A stretch of DNA of 64,000 nt from NCBI GenBank assembly GCA_022800215.1, contig JAAWPV010000004.1, positions 1 to 64,000 of the forward strand, read 5' to 3'. Both the position numbers and the translations under genes were made by a program. Source of the DNA: Oscillospiraceae bacterium. Lineage in GTDB: Bacteria > Bacillota > Clostridia > Oscillospirales > Oscillospiraceae. The notes under the pieces were generated by a model. It did no database searches. It saw only the letters and a program-made list of their open reading frames with translations, and was not told the DNA's origin. Position 1 is the stretch's first letter; every line of letters begins with the position of its first letter. Below are positions 33,904 through 42,738 of the stretch, one piece after another.

Positions 33904-35961
33904 ATGAGAAAAGAATTGACGGTGGCTTTCATCGGTAACCCCAACTGCGGCAAGACAACCCTTTTTAACGCCTACACCGGCGCCAACCTGAAGGTGGCAA
34001 ACTGGCCCGGGGTGACGGTGGAGCGGGTGGAGGGCACCATGAAGGATCACGGCCTTGCCATCCGGTTGGTAGACCTTCCCGGTACATACTCCCTCACCTC
34101 CTACACCATGGAGGAGCAAGTATCCCGGGAGTTCATTCTCTCCGACGAGGTAGACGTGATCATCGACGTGGTGGACGCCTCCGCCCTGGAGCGGAACCTC
34201 TACCTGACCCTCCAGCTTCTGGAGCTGGGTAAGCCCGTGGTGGTTGCCCTCAACATGATGGACATTGTGGAAAAGCGGGGGATGGAGATTGACCTCCACC
34301 GGCTGCCCGAGATGCTGGGGGTCCCCGTCATCCCCGTCTCTGCCCGGAAGCGGACGGGGCTGGAGGTCCTCATGCACGCCGCCGCCCACCACGTGGAGGA
34401 GCCTTGGCGGGATCCCATCATCCACGAGCACGAGTGGCACGGGGGCAGGGACCCGGGGCAGCGGGACAAGCATCAGAAATTTGCCATGGTCTATGACGAG
34501 GTGATGGAATTCCGCATCGACGGCGTGAAGGAGGTCTTGAAGCGGAAATGGCCTGAGCTTCCCAACCACCGCTGGTGTGCCATCAAGCTGCTGGAGGGGG
34601 ACGAGGCGGTCCGGAAGCGGTGCCCGGTGGACCTTCCCGACCTTTTGGACAAAAACTATGAAACCGAGATCATCAACCAGAAGTATGACCTCATTGAGGA
34701 GATCATGGCCGAGGTGATGATCCACTGGGAGGAGAAGGCCGCCCTGACCGAGAAGGCAGACCGGGTGTTGACCCATCCGGTGTGGGGCCTTCCCATCTTC
34801 CTGGGTATCATGGCACTGGTCTTTTTCCTCACCTTCACGGTGGGGGATTTTCTGGCGGGATATTTTGAGGCGGGCATTGAGGTATTCTCCGGCCTGGTGG
34901 GGGACATCCTCGCTGGCTGGGGGGTGGGGGAGCTGCTCATTGCCCTTATCACCGACGGTATTATCGCCGGAGTGGGCAGTATTCTGAGCCTGCTTCCCAA
35001 CATCTTCATTCTTTTCCTGGCCCTGGCCTTTTTAGAGGATACGGGCTATATGGCCCGGGTGGCCTATATCATGGACGGGATCATGGGCAAGCTGGGCCTT
35101 TCTGGCCGGGCCTTCCTGCCCATGGTGCTGGGCTTTGGCTGCTCGGTGCCCGCCATCATGGCATCCCGGGCTTTGGAGAGCCGCCGGGACCGGTTCAAGG
35201 TCATGCTGGTGACCCCTTTCATGTCCTGCTCTGCCCGGCTTCCCATCTACATCCTTTTCTCCCAGCTCTTTTTCGGGAAATACGCCATGGCGGCGGCCTA
35301 CTCCATGTACCTCATTGGTATTCTGGTGGCTCTGCTGGTGGCCCTTGTAATCCACGGAATGGAGAAAAATCAGGGCTTAGAGAAAAACAGCCTTCTTATC
35401 GAGCTGCCTGAGTACAAGATGCCCTCCGCCCGGACGGTGGCGGTTTACGTGTGGGAGAAGGTGAAGGACTACCTTACTAAGGCGGGCACCATCATCTTTG
35501 CTGCCTCCGTTTTGCTTTGGTTCCTTCTGAATTTCGGCCCCGGCGGGTATACTTCCACCATGGAGGAGAGCTTTGCCGCCCTTATCGGCCATGCCCTGGC
35601 CCCCCTGATGACCCCGGCGGGTTTGGGTTTCTGGCCTATCGTGGTGGCGATCATCGCCGGCATCTCCGCCAAGGAGGTGGTGGTGTCCTCCACCGCCATC
35701 CTCTTCCGGGTAGCCAACGTCAACTCCGCCGCCGGGCTGGCGGCTGTTCACGCAGGCCTTGCAGGTATGGGCTTTGGAACCCTGAACGCATACTGTATGA
35801 TGGTCTTCTGTCTTCTCTACATCCCCTGTGCCGCCACCATCGCCGTCATCAAAAAGGAGTCGGGAAGCTGGAAGTGGACCGCCTTCTCCGTCTGCTTCCA
35901 GGTGGCGGTGGCCTACGGCATGAGCTTTCTCATCTTTCAGGTGGGAAGCCTTCTGCTGTAA
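33904..35961 (+). CDS. feoB: ferrous iron transport protein B
   Basis: FeoB imports Fe2+. The 685 residues contain an N-terminal G domain (G1 GNPNCGKTT, G3 DLPGTYSLT, G4 NMMD), a GDI linker region (to ~270), and a membrane domain with two Gate regions: GFGCSVPAIMASRALESRRDR and the later SAKEVVVSSTAI. Both pore motifs contain the usual Ser/Cys residues (CSVPA). GAGGTGG precedes the ATG. Requirement for iron fits an anaerobic iron-sulfur lifestyle (AKR-ferredoxin, radical SAM genes nearby). Confidence 0.95.
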   Translation: MRKELTVAFIGNPNCGKTTLFNAYTGANLKVANWPGVTVERVEGTMKDHGLAIRLVDLPGTYSLTSYTMEEQVSREFILSDEVDVIIDVVDASALERNLYLTLQLLELGKPVVVALNMMDIVEKRGMEIDLHRLPEMLGVPVIPVSARKRTGLEVLMHAAAHHVEEPWRDPIIHEHEWHGGRDPGQRDKHQKFAMVYDEVMEFRIDGVKEVLKRKWPELPNHRWCAIKLLEGDEAVRKRCPVDLPDLLDKNYETEIINQKYDLIEEIMAEVMIHWEEKAALTEKADRVLTHPVWGLPIFLGIMALVFFLTFTVGDFLAGYFEAGIEVFSGLVGDILAGWGVGELLIALITDGIIAGVGSILSLLPNIFILFLALAFLEDTGYMARVAYIMDGIMGKLGLSGRAFLPMVLGFGCSVPAIMASRALESRRDRFKVMLVTPFMSCSARLPIYILFSQLFFGKYAMAAAYSMYLIGILVALLVALVIHGMEKNQGLEKNSLLIELPEYKMPSARTVAVYVWEKVKDYLTKAGTIIFAASVLLWFLLNFGPGGYTSTMEESFAALIGHALAPLMTPAGLGFWPIVVAIIAGISAKEVVVSSTAILFRVANVNSAAGLAAVHAGLAGMGFGTLNAYCMMVFCLLYIPCAATIAVIKKESGSWKWTAFSVCFQVAVAYGMSFLIFQVGSLLL

Positions 35962-35982
35962 GGATCTTAGACGGATATTAAG

Positions 35983-36021
35983 AATATGACTGGGAAGCAA
36001 TGCTTCCCAGTCATATTTTTA
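35983..36021 (+). terminator. strong terminator after feoB
   Basis: AATATGACTGGGAAGCA pairs with TGCTTCCCAGTCATATT around a single A, followed by TTTA. Confidence 0.88.
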
Positions 36022-36039
36022 TCGAGGGGAGCGCAGAGC

Positions 36040-36233
36040 TTAAGAAAGCGCGTCTGCGGCGGCAGTCTGGCCGGCGATGCGGCCAAAGGTGCCGGAAGAG
36101 TTGGCCATAAATAGGATGGCGCAGATCCGGGAGGTGTCCACGCTCTTGAGGAAGTCGGACCCTTGCCGAAGTCTTCATCCTTACCGTTGACGTACAGAGT
36201 GTTGTAGCGTTCTACGGTGGCGGGGTCCAAGAA
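36040..36233 (-). pseudogene. C-terminal remnant of a flavoprotein (fumarate-reductase-like)
   Basis: On the minus strand one frame reads DPATVERYNTLYVNGKDEDFGKG, a hallmark of FAD-dependent fumarate reductase/KSTD-like proteins. The continuation is in another frame: SDFLKSVDTSRICAILFMAN and then SSGTFGRIAGQTAAADALS followed by a stop. Inserting one base near GGGTCCGACTTC joins the frames. The upstream part of the gene is absent; an AT-rich stretch begins at 36230. So this is a 5'-truncated, frameshifted fragment. It fills most of the 36018-36350 gap. Confidence 0.7.
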
Positions 36234-36350
36234 AAAAGAAAAGTGTCAATCCAGATAATTTGTACTGTTTTTTTTCCTTGAATTGGTGTATGATAAAAAG
36301 AAGAAAATGCAGACCCTCCCTGAAGAGGACGGCAACATGAGGAAACGACC

Positions 36351-38720
36351 ATGAATGACCTGTTTGAAAAATCCATTGAGACCTTAGAGCTTCCACGGGT
36401 GCTGGAGCTTCTCGCCAACGAGGCGGTGACGGCGGAGGGGAAGGAGCGCTGCCTTGCCCTCCGGCCTTTCACCGACCGCGACGACGTGGAGCGGGCTTTG
36501 GCGGAGACTTCCGCCGCGGTGGACCTTGTGTCCCTCAGGGGAGCGCCCTACTTCGGCAGTGTCCGGCCGGTCCGGGCCGCCCTCCAGCGGGCGGACATGG
36601 GGGGCAGCCTCAACACCCGGGAGCTTTTGGATATCGCCGCAGTGCTCCGCTGTGCCCGGGGGTGCATCGAGTACGCCGCCGACAGCGATAAAAAGACCCC
36701 CATGGACGCTCTGTTTCTGGGCCTTACCGCCCACCGTAGCCTGGAGGAGGAGATCTCGGGCTCCATCCTCTCCGAGGAGGAGATCGCCGACGCCGCCAGC
36801 CCGGAGCTTGCCGACATCCGCCGGAAAAAGCGGGCCACGGCAGCCCGGGTCCGGGACATTTTGCAGAAGCTCATCTCCTCCAACCAGTCCAAATATTTGC
36901 AGGAGAACATCATCACCCAGCGGAACGGCCGGTACGTGGTGCCCGTGAAGTCGGAGCACAAAAACGATGTGCCCGGTCTGGTCCACGATCTTTCCGCCAG
37001 CGGCGGCACCTTCTTTATCGAGCCTATGGGAGTGGTGAAGGCCAACAACGAGCTCCGGGAATTGGAAGCCCGGGAGCAGAAGGAGATCGAGCGGATCCTG
37101 GCGCAGCTCTCTGCCGGCTGCGCTGTCCATAAGGAGGACATTACCCAGGATTACGATTTCATCATTATGCTGGATGTGATCTTTGCCCGGGCGGGGCTTT
37201 CCCTCCGGATGCGGGGGATGGCCCCCAAAATCGTGGAAAAGGGTCTCCGTTTCGAAAGCGCCCGGCACCCTCTTCTGGACCGGGACACAGCGGTGAAAAA
37301 TGATCTGTGGCTGGGTCAGGACTTCGACACCCTGGTGGTGACAGGGCCCAACACCGGCGGTAAGACGGTGACCTTGAAGACCATCGGTCTGCTGATCCTC
37401 ATGGCCCAGTGTGGGCTTCACATCCCCGCCGCCGGGGACAGCTGCATGGCGGTCTTTGACCGGGTGCTGGCCGACATCGGCGACGAGCAGTCTATCGCCC
37501 AGAGCCTTTCCACCTTCTCCTCCCACATGGTGAACATCGTGGGCATCCTGAAGGAGGCCGATGACAAGACCCTGGTCCTCTTTGACGAGCTGGGGGCGGG
37601 CACCGACCCGGTGGAGGGGGCGGCCCTGGCCGCCGCCATCATCGAGGAGGCCCGGTCCCTGGGGGCCCTGGTGGCAGCCACCACCCACTATGCCGAACTG
37701 AAGGTCTATGCTATGACCACCCCGGGGGTGGAGAATGCCTCCTGCGAGTTCAATGTGGAGACTCTGGCCCCCACCTACAAGCTGCTCATCGGCATTCCCG
37801 GCAAGTCCAACGCCTTTGCCATCTCCAGGCGGCTGGGACTTCCCGACCATGTCATCGACGCCGCCGCGGGGCGGGTCTCTGCCGAAAACGTCCGGTTTGA
37901 GGACGTGCTCACCCAACTGGACCGTCAGCGGCAGGAGATGGAGAAGGAGAAGGAGGCCGCCCGGCTCCTCCGGCGGGAGACTGAGGAGGCCCGGGAGAAA
38001 GCCCGGCAGTACCGGGACGATTTGGAAAAGCAGCGCGCCAAGGCGGTGGAGAAGGCTCAGGCTGAGGCAAGGGCCATCCTGGACGAAGCCCGGAGGGCTG
38101 CCGACGATACCTTCAAAGAGCTGGACGATATGCGTAAGCGCAGCCGGCAGTCGGAGGACTGGCAGCGGGTCAATGAAGCCCGTTCCGGGCTCCGCCGCAG
38201 CCTCAACGAGGCGGAAGGCAAGCTGGGCGAAGCTCCACAGGCCCCCGTTCCGCCGCCTACCCGCCCGGCGGCGCGCGGGGACACGGTGGAGCTTGTGAAG
38301 ATGCCGGGAACCCGCGCAACCGTGCTGGATGTGAAAAAGGACGGCACCCTTCAGCTTCAGGCGGGGATTTTGAAGCTTACCGCTACCCAGGCCGAGGTTC
38401 GGGTCACCGAGAGCGAGACCCAGAAGTCGGTGAAAAAGATCGTGGAGCGGGCCTCCCGGGAACTGCGGAACCTGGGGGCTTCCTATGAGGTGGACTTGCG
38501 GGGCATGACAGGAGCTGAGGCCATTTTGGAGCTGGACCGGTTCCTGGACAACGCGGTCATGGGGAAACTTTCCGAGGTGCGCATTATCCACGGAAAGGGG
38601 ACAGGTGTTGTGCGGAATGCTGTCCGGGAGCATTTGAAGCGCAGCCCCTATGTGAAAACCTTCCGCCCGGGTAAGTATGGGGAGGGTGAAGATGGGGTCA
38701 CAGTGGCCCAACTTCGGTAA
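36351..38720 (+). CDS. mutS2: endonuclease MutS2
   Basis: MutS2 (RqcU) acts on recombination intermediates and on collided ribosomes in Firmicutes. The 789 residues show the MutS core without the mismatch-reading domain, Walker A GPNTGGKTVTLKTIG (~333), IGDEQSIAQSLSTFSSHM, Walker B LVLFDELGAGTDPVEGAAL, ATTHYAELK, a long charged coiled coil (~510-600), a KOW-like region, and a C-terminal Smr nuclease domain (VDLRGMTGAEAILELDRFLD, RIIHGKGTGVVRNAV). The conserved DLRG and HGKGTG motifs are intact. Confidence 0.96.
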   Translation: MNDLFEKSIETLELPRVLELLANEAVTAEGKERCLALRPFTDRDDVERALAETSAAVDLVSLRGAPYFGSVRPVRAALQRADMGGSLNTRELLDIAAVLRCARGCIEYAADSDKKTPMDALFLGLTAHRSLEEEISGSILSEEEIADAASPELADIRRKKRATAARVRDILQKLISSNQSKYLQENIITQRNGRYVVPVKSEHKNDVPGLVHDLSASGGTFFIEPMGVVKANNELRELEAREQKEIERILAQLSAGCAVHKEDITQDYDFIIMLDVIFARAGLSLRMRGMAPKIVEKGLRFESARHPLLDRDTAVKNDLWLGQDFDTLVVTGPNTGGKTVTLKTIGLLILMAQCGLHIPAAGDSCMAVFDRVLADIGDEQSIAQSLSTFSSHMVNIVGILKEADDKTLVLFDELGAGTDPVEGAALAAAIIEEARSLGALVAATTHYAELKVYAMTTPGVENASCEFNVETLAPTYKLLIGIPGKSNAFAISRRLGLPDHVIDAAAGRVSAENVRFEDVLTQLDRQRQEMEKEKEAARLLRRETEEAREKARQYRDDLEKQRAKAVEKAQAEARAILDEARRAADDTFKELDDMRKRSRQSEDWQRVNEARSGLRRSLNEAEGKLGEAPQAPVPPPTRPAARGDTVELVKMPGTRATVLDVKKDGTLQLQAGILKLTATQAEVRVTESETQKSVKKIVERASRELRNLGASYEVDLRGMTGAEAILELDRFLDNAVMGKLSEVRIIHGKGTGVVRNAVREHLKRSPYVKTFRPGKYGEGEDGVTVAQLR

Positions 38721-38735
38721 AAGTTACTCGAATAT

Positions 38736-38764
38736 GTAGCCAAACCTCCCCGGGAGGGGGCTAC
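38736..38764. other. stem-loop after mutS2
   Basis: GTAGCC...GGCTAC encloses CCTCCC/GGGAGG. There is no T-run, so termination is uncertain. Confidence 0.4.
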
Positions 38765-38782
38765 GATTTGGTGAAAATGCCG

Positions 38783-38812
38783 TTGACGGCGAGGGCAAAA
38801 ATTTGTTATACT
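38783..38812 (+). promoter_or_regulatory. promoter of the HPr gene
   Basis: TTGACG (38783-38788), 18 bp, TATACT (38807-38812). Confidence 0.6.
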
Positions 38813-38850
38813 ATAAATACAGTACCAGTGTAGCATTGGGAGGGACTGCT

Positions 38851-39114
38851 ATGTACATGAAAGAAGTCACAGTCAGCAACCAGGTCGGTCTGCATGCGCG
38901 TCCGGCGACCTTCTTCATTCAGAAGGCCAACGAGTTCAAAAGCTCCATTTGGGTGGAAAAGGATGAACGCCGGGTGAATGCCAAGAGCTTGCTGGGCGTT
39001 CTGTCCCTGGGGATCGTCAAGGGAACAGCCATCAACCTCATTGCTGACGGTCCCGATGAGCAGGAGGCTGTGGAGGCCCTCATCGAACTCATCTCCAGCA
39101 ATTTTGACGACTGA
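38851..39114 (+). CDS. ptsH: HPr-family phosphocarrier protein
   Basis: The start at 38851 (GGGAGGG upstream) gives 87 residues. The phosphorylation site GLHARPA (His at ~17 here) and the regulatory Ser in NAKSLLGVLSLGI are both present. So it can both carry phosphate in the sugar PTS and be a substrate of HPr kinase, unlike Crh, which lacks the His. No PTS enzyme I gene is adjacent. It has its own promoter and terminator. Confidence 0.9.
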   Translation: MYMKEVTVSNQVGLHARPATFFIQKANEFKSSIWVEKDERRVNAKSLLGVLSLGIVKGTAINLIADGPDEQEAVEALIELISSNFDD

Positions 39115-39132
39115 TCCAAACACATCGCGCAG

Positions 39133-39163
39133 AAGAGCGCCGCTCACCGCGGCGCTCTTTTCT
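39133..39163 (+). terminator. intrinsic terminator after HPr gene
   Basis: AAGAGCGCCGC and GCGGCGCTCTT pair around TCACC, followed by TTTC. Confidence 0.85.
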
Positions 39164-39191
39164 TCATTCTTTCAGAGGGGAGGGAGCGCCT

Positions 39192-40094
39192 GTGATCTGC
39201 TCTCAATGCCCCAGAAGCTGCGGGGCGGAGCGTACTGAAGAGAGGAAGGGCGGCGTTTGCGCTATGCCCAGTCTGCCTGTCGTGGCGCGGGCAGCCCTCC
39301 ACTTTTGGGAAGAGCCCCCCATTTCGGGCAGCCGGGGGTCGGGGACGGTGTTTTTTTCCGGATGCAATCTCCGGTGCGTTTTCTGCCAGAACAGCCTTAT
39401 CAGCCAGGAGGGCTTCGGAAGGCTTGTGACGGTGGAGCGGCTTCGGGCCGTTTTTGAGGAGCTTATCGCCCAAGGAGCCCACAACATCAATCTGGTGACT
39501 CCTACCCACTTTGCCCATGTCATTCTGGAGGCGCTGGAGGAGCCCCTTCCTGTGCCCGTGGTGTGGAATACAGGGGGCTATGAGAGCCTGGAGACCCTCC
39601 GAAGCCTGGAGGGGAAGGTGCAGATCTACCTTCCTGACCTCAAATACCTGAACCCTGACCGGGCCCGGCGGTACTCTGCCGCTCCGGATTATCCCGAAAT
39701 CGCTACCGCCGCCATCCGGGAGATGGTGCGGCAGACAGGCCCATGTGAATTTGACGAAGAGGGGCTTTTGAAACGGGGAGTTATCATCCGCCATCTGATG
39801 CTGCCAGGGGGGCTTAATGAGGCTAAGGCGGTGATGGACTGGGTGGCGGATGCCTTCCCCCGGGGGACGGTGCAGTTTTCCCTTATGAGCCAGTATGTGC
39901 CCCTGGGAAGGGCGGGGGAGTTCCCTGAGATAAACCGTACCCTGCGGAAAAGCGAGATACGCGCTGCCCAGGGCTACATGGCGGCGCTGGACCTTCCCGG
40001 CTACACCCAAGAGGAGGCCTCCGCCAGCGGCGCGTTTGTGCCGGCCTTTGATCTTACGGGGGTAGAAAAAGCCGCCCCGCAAGAAAAGACTTGA
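39192..40094 (+). CDS. radical SAM protein, PflX/COG1313 type
   Basis: The 300-residue protein starts with a cysteine-rich segment (CSQCPRSCGAER) and has the radical SAM cluster CNLRCVFCQN, then VTPTHFAHVILEAL, VVWNTGGYESLE and YLPDLKYLNPDRA. This matches the COG1313 family annotated as pyruvate-formate-lyase activating-like (PflX). It probably generates 5'-deoxyadenosyl radicals, but no glycyl radical enzyme lies next to it, so its target is unknown. The GTG start is supported by GGGGAGGGAG. Confidence 0.88.
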   Translation: MICSQCPRSCGAERTEERKGGVCAMPSLPVVARAALHFWEEPPISGSRGSGTVFFSGCNLRCVFCQNSLISQEGFGRLVTVERLRAVFEELIAQGAHNINLVTPTHFAHVILEALEEPLPVPVVWNTGGYESLETLRSLEGKVQIYLPDLKYLNPDRARRYSAAPDYPEIATAAIREMVRQTGPCEFDEEGLLKRGVIIRHLMLPGGLNEAKAVMDWVADAFPRGTVQFSLMSQYVPLGRAGEFPEINRTLRKSEIRAAQGYMAALDLPGYTQEEASASGAFVPAFDLTGVEKAAPQEKT

Positions 40095-40121
40095 CTTCAA
40101 CCGGACTTTAAGGAGTAAACT
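40091..40121 (+). promoter_or_regulatory. long-spacer promoter with MerR-like dyad before the MATE gene
   Basis: TTGACT (40091-40096) and TAAACT (40116-40121) are 19 bp apart. The spacer carries CTTCAA-N6-TTTAAG. Over-long spacers with a central dyad are the signature of MerR-family activators. Confidence 0.45.
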
Positions 40122-40160
40122 TGGCAAGTTGATTTAGATAGAGAAGAGGGGAGAAAGTCC

Positions 40161-41576
40161 ATGGGAGCCTTACGTTTACAAGAGCAGAAGCCCAGATTCC
40201 GGAAAATGTGGCTGTTGGCCTGGCCCGCCATCATTGAGCAGATCTTGGGTACTTTGGTCAACTATGTGGACACTGCTATGGTGGGTACCATGGGTGCCAC
40301 CGGAACGGCGGCGGTGTCGGTAAATGGGCCCGTCATCTGGCTCATCGGCGGTATCCTCACCGGCGTGGGGGTGGGCTACTCGGTCCAGGTGTCCAACGCC
40401 GTGGGCGCCGGGGACATGGAGAAGGTGAAAACCACCCTTCGCCAGGCGGTGCTGGCCACTCTGGTCTGCGGCCTGACGGCCACTGCACTGTATGAAGTTC
40501 TGGGCGGCAAGATCCCTGAGTGGCTGGGAGCCAAACCCGAAGTGCTGCCCCACGCCATCAACTACCTGCGTATTTATGCCGCCGCCCTTCTTTTCCGGGG
40601 CTTCCAGGCGGTGTTCGGCACCACATTGCGGTGCATGGGGGACTCCAAGACCCCCATGGTCCTCAACACCGTCGCCAACCTGATGAACATGGTGCTGAAC
40701 TTCCTATTCATCTACCCTACCCGAACCTGGGAGGGGATCCATATCTTTGGCCTCTCCATCGGTGAGGGACTTGTCATTCCCGGCATGAACTGGGGCGTGG
40801 AAGGCGCCGCCATCGCCACCGCCATCTCGGTGGCGGTCACCGGGCTTTGGATGTGTGCCGCTACCCTTCGGAAAGAGCCCTACCGTACCTCTCTCCGGGA
40901 GGGCATGGCCCCTGATAGGGACATTATCCGCCGGGCGGTGAAGCTGGGTGTGCCTTCTGCCTTGCAGAACGCCATTGTCAATGTGGGTCAGATCTTCATG
41001 ACCAGCCTTGTGGCCCATGAGCTTACCACCGTGGCTCTGGCGGCCAACCAGATCGCTGTCACCGCCGAGAGTTTTTGCTATATGCCCGCCGCCGGCATCG
41101 GCATGGCGGCCACCGCCCTGGTGGGCCAGGCGGTGGGTGCACGGGAGAAGGAGGACGCCGACGCCTACGGTGCTTTGACAGGGGGCTGTGCTTTCCTGCT
41201 GTGCTGCGTCACGGGTGGCATCCTCTATCTGGCGGCCCCGGTGCTGGCGGGTTTCTTCAATACGGATGCAGGTGTGGTGGCAGGCGCCGCCATGGCCTTG
41301 CAGATCGTCTCCATCGCCGAGCCTTTTCAGGCGGTGAACATGGTGCTGTCCAGCGCCCTCCGGGGGGCGGACGATGTGCGGTTTCCCATGGTGGTGGGAC
41401 TTGTTGGTATGTGGTGCGTTCGGGTGCCGCTGGCTTATGTCTTCGTACTGGGGATGAAGATGGAACTGGCCGGCGTGTGGGTAGCGATGACCATCGACCT
41501 CATCGTCCGGGGCGTTTTGTGTATCCTCCGCTGGAAGAGCGGCAGGTGGAAGAAGCTCAGCGGGCTGGAAACGTAA
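40161..41576 (+). CDS. MATE family efflux transporter
   Basis: The 471-residue protein has twelve hydrophobic segments in two similar halves, with AWPAIIEQILGTLVNYVDTAMVG, GTTLRCMGDSKTPMVLN and the second-half counterparts LGVPSALQNAIVNVGQIFMTSLVA and SSALRGADDVRFPMVVG. These are MATE (NorM/DinF-type) motifs. It would export cationic compounds using Na+ or H+. Its promoter resembles MerR-activated ones, which would make it drug-inducible. Confidence 0.92.
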   Translation: MGALRLQEQKPRFRKMWLLAWPAIIEQILGTLVNYVDTAMVGTMGATGTAAVSVNGPVIWLIGGILTGVGVGYSVQVSNAVGAGDMEKVKTTLRQAVLATLVCGLTATALYEVLGGKIPEWLGAKPEVLPHAINYLRIYAAALLFRGFQAVFGTTLRCMGDSKTPMVLNTVANLMNMVLNFLFIYPTRTWEGIHIFGLSIGEGLVIPGMNWGVEGAAIATAISVAVTGLWMCAATLRKEPYRTSLREGMAPDRDIIRRAVKLGVPSALQNAIVNVGQIFMTSLVAHELTTVALAANQIAVTAESFCYMPAAGIGMAATALVGQAVGAREKEDADAYGALTGGCAFLLCCVTGGILYLAAPVLAGFFNTDAGVVAGAAMALQIVSIAEPFQAVNMVLSSALRGADDVRFPMVVGLVGMWCVRVPLAYVFVLGMKMELAGVWVAMTIDLIVRGVLCILRWKSGRWKKLSGLET

Positions 41577-41587
41577 AAAAGTTGTGG

Positions 41588-41622
41588 AAGGACCGGAGGC
41601 AAGTGCCTCCGGTCCTTTTTTC
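41588..41622 (+). terminator. terminator between MATE and LysR genes
   Basis: AAGGACCGGAGGC and GCCTCCGGTCCTT pair around AAGT, followed by TTTTC. Confidence 0.88.
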
Positions 41623-41632
41623 TGCATTCTGC

Positions 41633-42544
41633 TTAAAGGGAAGGCCCCAGAGCTTGCTGGGCAGTGAGGTAATGGATGTACTGCCGAAGAATGGGGTTGT
41701 CCTGGTGTTCCTGGGGTGCGGTGGCGAGAATATCCCAGGATGGGAAGCTGTGTGGCCCATCATGGCGAAACGGGAGGGCAGCTAAGCCATCCATCAGGTT
41801 CGTGTAGAGGAAATGAAGCCTTGTGTCAAAGTAAGCCGCTCCTGAGCTGCGGATGGTGCGCAGAAGCGTCAGGGGGTCGTGGGAGGGGAAGGGGAGAAAT
41901 TCTGCTTCAACGCCCTCGGCATGAAAGCAGTGCTGGATATCTTCAGAAAGTCTGGAGCTGGCGTTCAAAAGGATGGGATGGCGGGCCAAGTCGCTGAGAA
42001 GGATCTCCTCCTTCTGGGCCAGGGGATCCTCCTGACGGAGAAGAAGGTAGGTGGGAGATTTCTGAAGCAGGACGCTGAATGTGGTTTCCGGCTCCCCGCG
42101 TTCACCGGAAATGATCAGATCCAAAAGTCCTGCGGACAAGCGGCTAAGCAGTTTTTCCGGGGGCAGGATCTCGTAGGAAAACTGGACCTCCGGATGAGCC
42201 TGAGCAAAGGCTTCTGCATGACCGGCGGGCCAAAGGTTATAGGTCATCTGACCATAGCCTACCCGTAAAACGCTCCGCTGCTCCCGCTTGAGGGGTTCCA
42301 GTTCCTCCAAAGCCTTATCCCAGTTGCGGAGAAGGACATGGGCGTGGCGGTACAAGATATGCCCGGCGGGGGTGGGCTCTGTCCCGGACTTTTTACGGCG
42401 GAGCAGCTTGATGCCTACCTCGCGCTCCAAAGTAAGGATGGCCTTGGAGAGAGCCTGACGGGAGAGGGAAAGCCGCTCGGCGGCCTTGGCCATGCTGCCT
42501 AATTCACAAACAGCAGTGTAATACTGCAAAACGACCAGATTCAC
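41633..42544 (-). CDS. LysR-family transcriptional regulator
   Basis: The GTG at 42544 with GGAGG 8 bases upstream gives 303 residues, the usual LysR length. The HTH reads LQYYTAVCELGSMAKAAERLSLSRQALSKAI and the effector domain follows (LRVGYGQMTYNLWPAG). LysR proteins commonly control the divergent gene, here the secreted flavoprotein reductase at 42739. The effector is probably that enzyme's substrate (inference). Confidence 0.92.
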   Translation of the reverse strand: MNLVVLQYYTAVCELGSMAKAAERLSLSRQALSKAILTLEREVGIKLLRRKKSGTEPTPAGHILYRHAHVLLRNWDKALEELEPLKREQRSVLRVGYGQMTYNLWPAGHAEAFAQAHPEVQFSYEILPPEKLLSRLSAGLLDLIISGERGEPETTFSVLLQKSPTYLLLRQEDPLAQKEEILLSDLARHPILLNASSRLSEDIQHCFHAEGVEAEFLPFPSHDPLTLLRTIRSSGAAYFDTRLHFLYTNLMDGLAALPFRHDGPHSFPSWDILATAPQEHQDNPILRQYIHYLTAQQALGPSL

Positions 42545-42738
42545 GATGGTATCCTCCAGGGAAAATGTTTGTCTGAGATGATTATACCAGCCGGTCAAAT
42601 GAAATACAAGGAGACGCAACAAAAAGTTGACATAGGACAAAGAAAATCTTCTTCCGCTCACAGGGAAGTACAGGTAAAATAAATGCGATGTGGATTTGAT
42701 ACAAGTCCATTATTCATAAAAAAAGAAGGAGTATGAGC

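Noticed and set aside
36384-38711. 775-aa minus-strand ORF opposite mutS2
   Set aside because: Shadow of mutS2; composition rich in Gly/His/Leu/Pro and no domain.
42627-42641. TTGACATAGGACAAA shared with the XRE operator region at 24407
   Set aside because: A 15-base match between two sites is close to chance expectation in 64 kb, the partner half-site TTGTC is missing and no -10 box is correctly spaced.
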